Below are positions 45,458 to 54,575 of a stretch of DNA of 64,000 nucleotides, in pieces. Under the pieces are notes generated by a model. That model worked only from the letters and a program-made list of their open reading frames with translations. It made no database searches and had not been told where the DNA came from. The translations under genes and the position numbers were made by a program. Source of the stretch: Ktedonospora formicarum (GTDB lineage Bacteria; Chloroflexota; Ktedonobacteria; Ktedonobacterales; Ktedonobacteraceae); assembly GCF_016587355.1 (NCBI RefSeq), contig NZ_BNJF01000011.1, positions 162,244 through 226,243 on the forward strand. Reading direction: 5' to 3'. Within the stretch, counting starts at the first letter, position 1. Each line of letters begins with the position of its first letter.

Positions 45458-45718
45458 ATGTTGCAGGAAAGGCAGAAGGTCCAGCCCTATCAAGAACAAC
45501 TGTTGAAAGCCCACTATTCACTCCTGATCGCTAAGGCACTTGCACAATGTCGCTCGCAACACATGCAGCGTCTCATAGGTTGCCTATATGGAATGCTGGC
45601 AACTGCCATAGAGGATTGTGCCAATGCTACTTGTTTGGGTGTAAAGCTGTATGGATTATCGCCGAGTCAATCTCTCGCTCTTGCGCTCTTCAGTCTGGAA
45701 TTGGAACGTTGTCAGTAA
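45458..45718 (+). CDS. Hypothetical 86-residue protein
   Basis: A GAGGAG site stands directly before ATG 45458. The sequence is helical with no recognised family (LKAHYSLLIAKALAQCRSQH). It could be a remnant; confidence is low. Confidence 0.35.
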   Translation: MLQERQKVQPYQEQLLKAHYSLLIAKALAQCRSQHMQRLIGCLYGMLATAIEDCANATCLGVKLYGLSPSQSLALALFSLELERCQ

Positions 45719-45814
45719 CTGGTGACTTTTGGCTCTCCAGCAAAGTTAGTGTGACCGGTTGCTTGAACCCGGAGGGCCAATTGTAATCCATTATTAACAA
45801 CGTTCCCTGATAGC

Positions 45815-45974
45815 TTAGGTGCTCAAACTCGGTTAGAGCACCTAAGGCATGAAACACCAGCTTGCTAGCGGATGTCGTCGTATCAATATTCTCCTGTAAA
45901 CTTTCATTGCCGACATTGCGGGCATTGAGCTCGTTAATAAGCTGCTTGAGAATAGGGCCAAGCTGATTAAGCCG
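45815..45974 (-). pseudogene. Serine recombinase (resolvase) fragment
   Basis: The minus strand encodes RLNQLGPILKQLINELNARN, then SLQENIDTTTSASKLVFHAL and GALTEFEHL. This is the resolvase segment after the catalytic Ser region, ending in the LGALAEFER-like helix. Arg residues expected at RLGRS and FER are altered, and both ends are missing, so it is inactive. Confidence 0.8.
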
Positions 45975-46163
45975 CCATCGCAGGAGAGCTTGCTCTAATT
46001 CTTAATTGCCCGCATTATGTACAATCCCACCGTTTCTGTCGTGTATCGTAAGATTTCCCTCAATCCCATAGCCTTCAGCGCTCGAAAAGCCATTAATGCT
46101 GCTTTAATTATTTTTCTTCTTTTCAGTAGTACGTAGGCATATACACCTAGAGACCTTCCTGTA

Positions 46164-47300
46164 TCAAGAGGCGCTTGTCCAGATACTTGTTTCTTGAGCA
46201 TGAGGTAGTAAAGGTTCACAGCGAAACCAAGTAGTGGTCTCTACCTCAGGAAAACTATTATTGACGGCCTGTACAGCTCGTTTTGCCCAGCGTCGTTGCT
46301 GGCTCTCATTCATACCTTCCTTAAGCACAGCTTGAACTAGCCGATGGATAGTCAGCATGTCATTTCGCCGATGTATCAAAGAATAGGCATCCAGTATCGC
46401 GATTGCGTCATTTAGAAGCAAAAGGTCTTTTGCAACTGGTGCAAGGTTTGAACCTAGATAAATTGCTCCCTGAGTGATGATCTCTTCGGGAATCGCATCG
46501 GGAGAAAGATATGCACATAACCGTAACAGATCCGCCGCTCCAGAACTTCTCTGTTCAACAACCTCAAAAGAAAGGGACCAAGTCTTCGCAACCGATTCTG
46601 GATGGTCACTACCAAGACTACCAGGTGACTCTAAGAGGGCAAATCGATGTGTTGAATAGATATGGAGATATTGTGAAAGGCTGCACTGTGTTCGCTCAAT
46701 GTATGCTCCAGCTTGGTCGAGTGCTAATGGCAACCCTCCCAATTCCTTCGTAATCTCACGACATATCTTTATATCTGATGGTAAGGCTGTTTCTAATAAA
46801 GCATCTATGGGTATTAAACCAACTCGGTGCAGCAAGAAGAGCGTCCCGATATCAATGTCCATTGTATCTACTTGGATACGCCGGGCTATCGGGCCTACTT
46901 CCCGAGTACGTGTAGTTATGAGGATATGGCCGCCAGGTGTAGGAGGAAGGAACTTGCTTATAATGGTTAAGTTATTGGCGTTGTCAAGAATCAATAACCA
47001 CTGTGTCTGAGTTCTGAACCATTCGAGTACAGCTTAGACAATAATCTCTTGGTCTTGCTCGTCTTTCTGTGGAAGCTTTAACGGTTTGGCAATATGGATG
47101 TAGCTTGAGACAAGCAACTCAAGTGAGTCGGCCGGAACCCAAAGAATAACGTGGTAGTCCTGACGATGTAAATATGCATATGCAATTGCAATTTGAGTCT
47201 TGCCGATGCCACCCAAACCACTCATTACTAGCCTTTGGGAGAGTGCTGCATCAAGTGCAACGATGGCAGAGGGAACGTTTTCAAACGGGAATGAGGGGCA
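46164..47300 (-). pseudogene. NB-ARC (STAND) ATPase with an in-frame stop and lost TPR domain
   Basis: The minus strand has Walker A MSGLGGIGKTQIAIAYAYLH, then TAA at 47034-47036. In the same frame follow Walker B WLLILDNANN, the sensor ILITTRT and the GLPLA box (GGLPLALDQAGAYIE), running to the stop at 46164. Between 46163 and 46000 broken TPR-like sequence continues in other frames. The true N-terminus is not found. Intact relatives are signalling or defence ATPases with TPR sensors. Confidence 0.82.
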
Positions 47301-47754
47301 GGGCCATCCAGGTAATAGAGGTCATCAATATACAAGTTAAGCGGGGGAGATGGAATGTGGCTCATGTAAATCATGCAAAAAACCCTCCTCTGGTTTTCTG
47401 GAAAAAACCGCGCGCTCCCCTTGTGGGGGAACCAGATTCTGGGGCGAGTTTTCCCATTCGTCAAATGGGCGTCCCTAGGCTCGGCTCTGAGAGATACGGC
47501 ATTGCCAGGAAAAGCGGAGGAAATTGTGCCAGAAATCAACCGTTTTCTGCGACTTGCTGCTCTGTTTTTCCGGCGCGAGGGCGCTCCTTTCTTCGTGTGA
47601 TGCAACAACAACACCTAGAGAACCAGTCGAGAAATAGAGCTGACCATTTCCAGACAGAAGCGTATCTTCAGATCTGGTTGGGAGAGGAGAGATAGCGCGC
47701 GCCGTGGTCATCTCCCCTCCCTTTAGCCCCTCAGAAAAAGGAAAAGACAGGCAT
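47301..47754. other. No convincing gene
   Basis: Overlapping frames on both strands (to 170 codons) have no family signs or ribosome sites. It may hold the lost N-terminal part of the NB-ARC gene. Confidence 0.4.
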
Positions 47755-48726
47755 TTAGACAACTGTTGCAAAGACCTTGTGATACAGGTATGTCCGACAC
47801 AGCAATTGAAAGCCGACGGCTTCATACACAAAACGCGAGGAAGTAAACTCTGTACTCTTCTCCTCCTTCCCGGGATGTTCGCCTGTCACCAATGCCGCCT
47901 GCATCCCCCGTTCGCGTAAGCGCTGTAACCCGCCAAGCATGAGCGCCGTGGCCAATCCTTGACGACGAAATTGCGGGCGCGTTCCTACCGGTTCAAACAG
48001 GCCCACGCGGTTCACCGGGTCCACCCAGCAGATGCAACCAGCTGCTGGCGTGCCATCAGGGGCCAGAACCATCAGATCGAGTTGAGGATCGTATTGGGGC
48101 GTCTTCATCACTGCCAATTGTCGCAAGGTTGCTTCCTCGTAGGTCGAGCTCCCACGTGGAAAAAAAGCATCACGGTGAAGCACACCTCGCATCTCTGCCT
48201 CAGACTCTCCAGCAACCGGGCGAATTGTGAATCCTGTTGGCAAAATGGGTGCTGGCACCGGCTCGATCAGCGGTCGGCGGTAGCAATGATAGTACATTTC
48301 TTGGCGCTCATATCCTTCACGTTCAAGAAAACTTCCCACCTCCAGATCGTCGCCGGAGGCTAAACTCCAGGCCTGTTCCCATATCTCATATTGATTCTCG
48401 CCCTGCTGAAGAGCGCGCTCTTTTACGCGTTGCACTGCCCACTGGTGTACCATACGAAAGCGTTCGTGCGTACGGAAGTCGGGATGAAGCAAGCAGATGA
48501 TCTCATTCCCGGCAATGATCCCTAAAGCAAGCGCCTCACCATTTTCTTGATACCAGAAATGCCAGTTCTGCTGATCATCAAGCGAACCATCTCGGCACCA
48601 CCATTGGAGGTCGCCAATGTGCGGATAATCGTTCTGTGGGTCCAGTGCTCGACAGATGGTGACAAATTTCATGGCCTCTACGAGAGCTGGTCCGCCAGAA
48701 CGCACAAGCGTCACGGCTGTGTTCAT
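47755..48726 (-). CDS. GNAT-family acetyltransferase with two GNAT-like halves
   Basis: A 323-residue protein. The C-terminal half holds the acetyl-CoA loop VGTRPQFRRQGLATALMLGG (RxxGxA) and YEAVGFQLLCR. The N-terminal half (about 1-160) looks like a degenerate GNAT domain without the loop. Such tandem proteins are common among uncharacterised acetyltransferases. ATG 48726 follows AAGGAGACAGACAC. Confidence 0.9.
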   Translation of the reverse strand: MNTAVTLVRSGGPALVEAMKFVTICRALDPQNDYPHIGDLQWWCRDGSLDDQQNWHFWYQENGEALALGIIAGNEIICLLHPDFRTHERFRMVHQWAVQRVKERALQQGENQYEIWEQAWSLASGDDLEVGSFLEREGYERQEMYYHCYRRPLIEPVPAPILPTGFTIRPVAGESEAEMRGVLHRDAFFPRGSSTYEEATLRQLAVMKTPQYDPQLDLMVLAPDGTPAAGCICWVDPVNRVGLFEPVGTRPQFRRQGLATALMLGGLQRLRERGMQAALVTGEHPGKEEKSTEFTSSRFVYEAVGFQLLCRTYLYHKVFATVV

Positions 48727-49315
48727 GTGTCTGTCTCCTTGTTTTTTCTCATCGTTGCGTTATCGCGTGTTTCCCTTCGTCTGATCAGTGAAATTTTCAT
48801 CGATCAGGAGCTTCTGTTCCGCTATTGCTGTCAATACATCATTTCACCTGCTTTCATGTGGCTAACAAGTGCACGAGTAGAAACCATCTCATTGTGGCAA
48901 CACTGACAAAAGCAGGGAACAAACGCGCGAAGCAAACTGTGTCAAGCCGAGTGAGCGAGCCCGTGAGATGGTACGCTACCCGGCGACAAGGAGAGAAACG
49001 AGAGGGAGAAAAAAGCACCCAATAAACCACCCCTCAGTTGAGAGACAAACTGAGGTGAGGAGGAAACATGGCACCCTTTTTCTACCGCTTAAGCCATGGT
49101 GTGCCGGGCTTAAGCGGCGAAGGTGCTTGTGTTGCGGTTATGGTTGCGATGGATCATCCATCCAGGGGTTTTCATTTCCCCTCTCAAGTAGACAGGATTC
49201 ATGGAGATACCGTAGCATACGGTTGGGATAAATGTCAACCTGAACCGGATCAACACGGGTCTCTCATCGCATCAGAATGAACATGAGATGGAAGGTTTCT
49301 CTCGCCTCTCCTTGC
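48727..49315. other. Gene-free region with two hairpins
   Basis: CCTCAGTT/AACTGAGG (49032-49055) and the perfect CCGCTTAAGCC/GGCTTAAGCGG pair (49085-49117) resemble ends of small mobile elements. A plus-strand frame from 49068 has no family features. Confidence 0.4.
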
Positions 49316-50362
49316 TCAGCTCTGCACTCCAGATGCAAGACCCCTCACGGGCCTCGGGTGCGAGCCCTTTATGAGGCTCGTGCGGTACTCCCCTGGTGTT
49401 TGACCAGTCCAGCCACGAAATGCCCGGAGAAACGAGTTGCCATCCTGGAAGCCGAGCAAATAGGCAATTTCTCCGAGCGAGGCAGAAGATCGTGAAAGAT
49501 AGTAGTGGGCCAACTCTCGCCGGGTGATGTTCAAGACTTCCTGGTAACTGGACGACTCCTCCGAGAGCCTGCGTTGTAGGGACCGCTTGCTCATCGCCAG
49601 GCGGTCGGCTGCCTCCTCGATCGAGCTCTGACCACCAGGCAGCATCTCCCGCAATGCACTTCTGACCCGCTCTTTCATGCTAGCCTGAGTATCGAGATCG
49701 GACAGTTTCTCCTTGAGTCCCGCCTCGAAGAAGTCCCACATAGCTGTATTCTCGGTCAGAAAGGGCTGTCGTGCATCATTGGCGGAAAAGGCTATGCGGT
49801 TGGCCGAGCCTTTTGCAAGCGGCACCCCGAAGTACTCCTGATACGGTCCCTTCTGGTCAGGAAGCTGCACCAACTCCACCCATAGCGGCACCATGTGCTT
49901 ACGTGTGCCCACCCGTGCTAGCTGCGTCAAGAACACCAGTTCCGCTGCCCCCAGGCTGCGCGGGATCGGTTCGGAGTTACCGTAACAATCGAGCATGGCA
50001 CAGGTCTGGTGAGGAGTGATCTCGACCGCAAGGGTCAGGGGACCAATCAGCTGTTTGAACTGCGAGAGCCGCTGGAACGCGGTGTTGAGATTCGCGCTAC
50101 AAAGGCTGGCAAAGATCGGCGGATCAAACGCTTCCACCGAAAGGACCTGGCCCATTTTCAGCGGCCACACGTCTGTTCCCGCCGCCTGCTCCAAACCCTG
50201 CCACAGGCGAAAGTAGTCAGCCGGACTCAGGCTCGCATCCTTGCGGGCAAACAGGTCGGCGGGTAGCCCCGCCAGTCGCAGGACAAGAGCAGGGTTCACC
50301 CCCATATCGCGGATCAGCAATTTCCAGCCAGGCTGCACACTGAAACGGGTGGCCTGCTTCAT
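49316..50362 (-). CDS. AraC-family regulator (arabinose-binding-like domain)
   Basis: A 348-residue protein: an N-terminal PF12625-type ligand domain (LLIRDMGVNPALVLRLAGLP, about 1-200) and a C-terminal AraC helix-turn-helix (AADRLAMSKRSLQRRLSEES, then FLRAFRGWTGQTPGEYR, about 240-335). ATG 50362 follows GAGGAAACT; a much longer in-frame extension is not supported. A duplicated copy of the neighbouring SDR promoter lies directly upstream, so the regulator gene may be driven by it. Confidence 0.92.
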   Translation of the reverse strand: MKQATRFSVQPGWKLLIRDMGVNPALVLRLAGLPADLFARKDASLSPADYFRLWQGLEQAAGTDVWPLKMGQVLSVEAFDPPIFASLCSANLNTAFQRLSQFKQLIGPLTLAVEITPHQTCAMLDCYGNSEPIPRSLGAAELVFLTQLARVGTRKHMVPLWVELVQLPDQKGPYQEYFGVPLAKGSANRIAFSANDARQPFLTENTAMWDFFEAGLKEKLSDLDTQASMKERVRSALREMLPGGQSSIEEAADRLAMSKRSLQRRLSEESSSYQEVLNITRRELAHYYLSRSSASLGEIAYLLGFQDGNSFLRAFRGWTGQTPGEYRTSLIKGSHPRPVRGLASGVQS

Positions 50363-50377
50363 AGTTTCCTCTTTTCT

Positions 50378-50515
50378 TGCCCATGCCCGATGAGGCTCCA
50401 GTGACCAGGGCGATGGCTGTCTTCGATGCCAAATGCCCTCCTCATTAGTGTAACACAGATCCTCTGGAGACATCAGAGCACACGACAACCCCCAGATCAC
50501 TAGCAGGTGATCGCC
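50378..50515 (-). repeat. Duplicated SDR promoter plus first codons of an SDR
   Basis: Bases 50432-50378 read MASKTAIALVTGASSGMGK, the N-terminus of an SDR, and then run into the AraC leader. Bases 50462-50515 resemble the leader of the intact SDR at 51412-51465 (shared GAGACATCA-type, ACACGACA and TCACTAGC blocks). A partial tandem duplication of promoter and gene start is the simplest reading. Confidence 0.65.
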
Positions 50516-50541
50516 CCATTGGGGGCCGTTGTGCCCGATGA

Positions 50542-51371
50542 TCATGACGGCATGCCAGTGGCTCGGAGGATGAAGGTATCGAACCAGTGGTCGGGCAGAA
50601 TGTCGTGCAGGGCGATCATGGGTTTGGCGCCGTACCCGACGGCGTAGCGGGTCCTGGGGTGTCGTGCGGTGACAGCCCTGGCAATGGTCTTGGCGATCAG
50701 TTCGGGTGGCGATGAGCGTCGCTGGGTGGATTCGGAGCTGAGGGCTTCGGCCATGGCGTTGCCTTGCGAGGCGTAGGGCCGGTGCCGGAGACGGCACGAA
50801 CCTTCTCTGCGGCGATGCCACCCCACTCGGTCTGGATGCTGCCAGGTTCGATCACCACGACATTGATCCCGAAAGGCGCAAGCTCTATGCGCAAACAGTC
50901 ACTGATCGCTTCGAGAGCAAACTTGGTGGCGTGGTACCAGGAGCCGAATGGGGTGTAAATCTTGCCGCCCATTGAGGTGATATTGACGATGGTGCCCGAA
51001 CGCTGCTTACGCATCTGGGGCAGGACGAGCTGAGTAAGCCTGGCTGCGCCGAAGACATTGACCTCAAATTGGGAGCGAGCTTCGGACAGAGGCACGTCTT
51101 CCAGCGCGCCGTAGGAGCCGTAGCCAGCATTGTTGACCAGGACGTTGATATGGCCTTCCGAGGCGAGGATCTGCGAGACGGCGGACTGCATGGATTCATC
51201 ATCGGTGACATCCAACGCCAGCGGGCGAATCCCGCATTCTTTGAGGCGTTGCATCCTCTCAACTCTTCGTGCGCCAGCATACACCGTATACCCTGTTTGG
51301 GCGAGGGCCAGTGCAGTCGCTTCGCCGATACCGGACGAGCCCCCTGTGACGAGGGCGATTTTTGTCGTCAT
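50542..51371 (-). pseudogene. SDR-family oxidoreductase with a frameshift
   Basis: From ATG 51371 the frame encodes a classical SDR: TGGSSGIGEATALALAQ, NNAGYGSYGAL, the catalytic Ser (VNITSMGG) and WYHATKFALEAI (YxxxK-like HATK). At about 50777-50786 one base is missing. The correct C-terminus continues in the other frame (GNAMAEALSSES, RTRYAVGYGAKPMIALHDIL) to the stop at 50542. The expected full length is about 275 residues. The shift lies in a GC-rich run (GGGCCGG) and could be a sequencing error, in which case this is a working reductase. Confidence 0.85.
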
Positions 51372-51644
51372 TGTCGTGATCTCCTTTTTCTTGGTTCATC
51401 CAGAAAGAACTTCTGAAGACATCATAGAACACGACATCTCCTTGCGTCACTAGCCATCGGTGCCAATTCCCCTGCAAATGATGCCATGTTGAGAGCGGAG
51501 GATGACAGAACCACTTGCATGTGACAGGGGAACACGGTGTGATACGGACAGATCTGTTTTCTCTTCACCCTCCCGGGAAGGTGCCATTTGCCAACCCTCC
51601 ACAATTTGCTGATCTATTAGATCACCGAATTGCCCTAGATCTGG

Positions 51645-52301
51645 CTATGGATCTGGCTCTGGCTCTCTCTCCATCCACTGCTCAAACCACTCTTGAAGGG
51701 ATAGAGCTTGGAATTCCAAGCGATAGGTATGTCGTTTTTTTCCCATAGAGACGAGAAATATCCGTTCAGTTATGCAATCAATGCACGATACTTTGGCTCC
51801 ATACCAGTCACAGAGATAGAGCATAGAGCGTGGCCACGTTTTTTGGGGGAGCTCTAGAGGTTCTTCGGCTTCCCAAGTATGGGGGTATGTCTCAAGATCA
51901 ATAAGTCGATCATGCTGTACATGATACTGGTACATATCGACGAGATTCCCTGCCTCATCGAAGCCCTCCAGCGCACCTAGCAAACCATATCCAGGGCCAA
52001 AACCTCCATTAGCAACGTGCAAATAGAGTGCTCGTAACAGAGGTGGCAAAGGAAAGCCAAGCTCCTGTTCTGTCTTCAGTAATTGTTCGTTCGTAGCAGG
52101 TGGATAGGCAAAACTGGTCTTACGTGGGTGATCATCAGGGTCGTTGTCAATGGTTATCTTCTTCCCAGAACTGTCGTAGAAGACCTCATATCGACTCGCT
52201 GGGCTCATGCGAGAGGTATTATACTCTTCACCTCCGTACCAGCGCAGCTGCTGGCATTTCCCAAGAATACGCTTGCAGAGAATGATGGCTGGTTCATGCA
52301 T
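51645..52301 (-). CDS. SMI1/KNR4 (SUKH) family protein, first of two
   Basis: A 218-residue protein. The SUKH core is seen as ELGFPLPPLLRALYLHVANG followed by GFGPGYGLLG, then MLYLCDWYGAKVSCIDCITE. SUKH proteins are known immunity proteins of bacterial toxin systems but also occur alone. AGGACAAGAAC precedes ATG 52301. A paralogue lies directly upstream on the same strand. No toxin gene is seen nearby. Confidence 0.88.
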   Translation of the reverse strand: MHEPAIILCKRILGKCQQLRWYGGEEYNTSRMSPASRYEVFYDSSGKKITIDNDPDDHPRKTSFAYPPATNEQLLKTEQELGFPLPPLLRALYLHVANGGFGPGYGLLGALEGFDEAGNLVDMYQYHVQHDRLIDLETYPHTWEAEEPLELPQKTWPRSMLYLCDWYGAKVSCIDCITERIFLVSMGKKRHTYRLEFQALSLQEWFEQWMEREPEPDP

Positions 52302-52319
52302 GTTCTTGTCCTTTTGTCT

Positions 52320-53011
52320 TCATTCGGCCCACACATCAACCCCGTTCAACCAAAGGTCGAACCATTCATAGAGCGAGTCTGCCTCGTGGCGAAAAATATA
52401 TCCATTGCGCTCTAGTCCACCCCTAAAAATGTGACCAGAGACACAATCGACATAAGACACGATCCCACAGCCCCAATGGCAAAGCCAAAAAAGATTGTCA
52501 GGCCAGGCGTAGTCTGGAACCGCAAAAGTAGCAGATGCACTCGTTTTCCGCAAGTAAATGGCAAGATTCACTGGTCTGCTGGATCTCTCCCAGGCTGAGT
52601 CATCCGACTTCCTAAGCACATGATCTTGTATTTGCGGAAGGCCATACCCAGGTCCAAATCCGCCATTGGCTACCTGTGTATAGAGTGTACGCAATAACGG
52701 TGGGAGTGGATAACCGAGCGCCTCTTCTTCTGCAACCACATCCTTTTCAGAGGCAGGTGGATATTCAAATTCAGTCTGGAGGGGAAATCGAGGTCTGCCT
52801 CTAGATTGATGGCATATTGTTTCCGGTTGCGATCATACCAGTATCTCGTGCTGTGGAAAGAAATAACGTAAGATCCAGAGCGTTTAGGAACGTCTCTTTC
52901 ACGCATTTGTCGCACAATTTCAAATGGATTATATGCGTCTGGGCCATGCCAGCGTTGTTGAAGACACCTTGCTCTAATACGCTGACATACTTCTTCATAG
53001 CTCTCATCCAT
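52320..53011 (-). pseudogene. SMI1/KNR4 (SUKH) family protein, second copy, frameshifted
   Basis: It starts at ATG 53011 (MDESYEEVCQRIRARCLQQR, matching the first residues of the paralogue downstream). One base is missing in the run GGGGAAA at 52781-52787; the rest (EALGYPLPPLLRTLYTQVAN, GGFGPGYGLP, WLCHWGCGIVSYVDCVSGHI) lies in the next frame to the stop at 52320. The restored protein would be about 230 residues. AAGGGAAGAGAG precedes the start. The change sits in a homopolymer, so sequencing error is possible. Confidence 0.82.
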
Positions 53012-53590
53012 AAGCTCTCTTCCCTTTCCTTGGTGGCAAATACATTGCACAATACAGATGGCCTCATCAATGGTGGCATACGGCGTTTGGTTACCATCGT
53101 GCAGGTCTGCTTTGTCCGCACGCATGGGAACCTACGATCTCATCGATTTCATTGTGGTCCTCATGGGCTATGGCTCTCTCTGGTGAACCAACCCTGCAAG
53201 TCTTCTACGAGCACCTGAATCGCAATGCCCGTCCCGCCGATGCTCCTCGACTCTCGGTCCTCTTACATGGCCTGCCAGTGCGCTTCTTTGAGACTTTTGG
53301 CTCTCCTGTTCAGGCCGTCGCGTAATCCTCATACGCGCTCACGGCTTCGCCCATGGGTATAGCCTCCGCGAGCAGCAGGCCGTCCATGGTGTCAGCGTGG
53401 ATGATCTACTCAGCCTCCGCCTGGGCAGAAGGTCGAGCCCGAACTGTCCGTAGAGCATGTCCAGCTCCTCCTTCTCCAAGTAGCTAGCTTGAAGCATCTC
53501 CTTCAAAAGCCACTATATGGTTCACAATGCCACTATATGGGTTAAAAAAGCACAAATTGGAGATCGGGAAAGCGTGACTCGTTGAGAAAC
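53012..53590. other. Relic region
   Basis: A 51-codon plus-strand frame (53170-53325; LQVFYEHLNRNARPADAPRL) and a minus-strand stretch at 53390-53500 (EELDMLYGQFGLDLLP) look like broken coding sequence of unknown family. A direct repeat GCCACTATATGG occurs twice at 53508-53540. Confidence 0.4.
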
Positions 53591-54001
53591 CTACCTCTTT
53601 ATGAGCGCAATTACCACATAAGCAATTGCTAAAATAGCTATGGTTATAACTACCACTTTCTCTTGATAGGGAAAGTATTCAAACGATCGCTTGGTCTTCC
53701 TGTTATACATGTCATAATGAGCAGCTAGAGCAAATGGATAACCAATAAATAAAAGCACAGCAAGACCAAATGCATATGTTATGAATTTCTGGTTGGCGAA
53801 GCCAAGCACAGGAAGGATGTATATGCCGATTACTAACACGAACATTGAGAAAAGATTCACTATATCCGCTGGGGGAAGCCACGTAATTCTTTCTTTTTCT
53901 CCTATAGAAATCTCACGGTTGACGCGTGCAGCAAATGAGGTGACTTGGAACCCCAGGAGAATGCCCGCTGCTGTCCATAAATCTGAGAGTTGTATGTTCA
54001 T
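53591..54001 (-). CDS. Four-helix membrane protein
   Basis: A 136-residue protein: an N-terminal amphipathic or membrane helix (about 8-25), two central helices (about 48-65 and 72-95) and a C-terminal helix (VVVITIAILAIAYVVIALI). AAGGAGCGCC precedes ATG 54001 with 8 or more bases. No family was recognised; no neighbour on the same strand. Confidence 0.75.
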   Translation of the reverse strand: MNIQLSDLWTAAGILLGFQVTSFAARVNREISIGEKERITWLPPADIVNLFSMFVLVIGIYILPVLGFANQKFITYAFGLAVLLFIGYPFALAAHYDMYNRKTKRSFEYFPYQEKVVVITIAILAIAYVVIALIKR

Positions 54002-54575
54002 ATCCTAATGGCGCTCCTTGCAAAGAAATACATATATGCTTATTTAAACGTTTGAAGAAGCCCAACTCAACAATCACGTCTCAATCGCGTCTCAGGTACT
54101 GTTCGAGGAACTGCATGAGGAGAAGGCCAATACTCTGGCAATAGCGCTGCGAAGGGGGCATCACAATCTAGAATTGACCTCCTGAAACAGTGGAGGGCGC
54201 TCGGCATCGCGCCGAGCCTCTCCGTTTCTCGCTGGCAAGACACTGTGCAATAGGAATGTGGGTGGGCCTCTCGGCATGTATACGCCAGTCAGGCCACATG
54301 CACGTTGAGAAGACGCTCGCGTTTTGTTGCGCTGTTGCCCTTCTGTTTGCCCCTTCTCATTCTTGGAACCTCATCGTTGTTATGGCTAGCTGAGCGCTTA
54401 CCCTTTGCGTTTTTGAGGCCATTACGCAACAGCCTGTGCGCCGTGTTGCGCCTGGCAGCGAAAAAAGGGGACACATTTATGGGCCGTTTCGATATGGGTC
54501 AATTGACCCATGCACAAGAGGGCAAACAGAGAGTATCTTTGATATTTAAAATATCTAAGATAAATGAGGATCACA
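54002..54575. other. Upstream region of the PQQ-type protein gene
   Basis: No gene is visible. A perfect 18-bp palindrome lies at 54494-54511, and an AAAAAAGGGGACACATTT stretch at 54462-54479 recalls sequences near IS200-like elements. Confidence 0.45.
54494..54511. promoter_or_regulatory. Perfect 18-bp palindrome
   Basis: ATGGGTCAATTGACCCAT lies 64 bases before the PQQ-type gene. It is probably a regulator site; the regulator is unknown. Confidence 0.5.

Noticed and set aside
49316..50821. 501-residue AraC protein starting at 50821
   Set aside because: The first 150 or so residues are shadow sequence over the SDR gene; ATG 50362 has a good site and fits family length.
53508..53540. Possible CRISPR-like repeat (GCCACTATATGG twice)
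   Set aside because: Only two short copies without spacers of regular length; no cas gene in the window.
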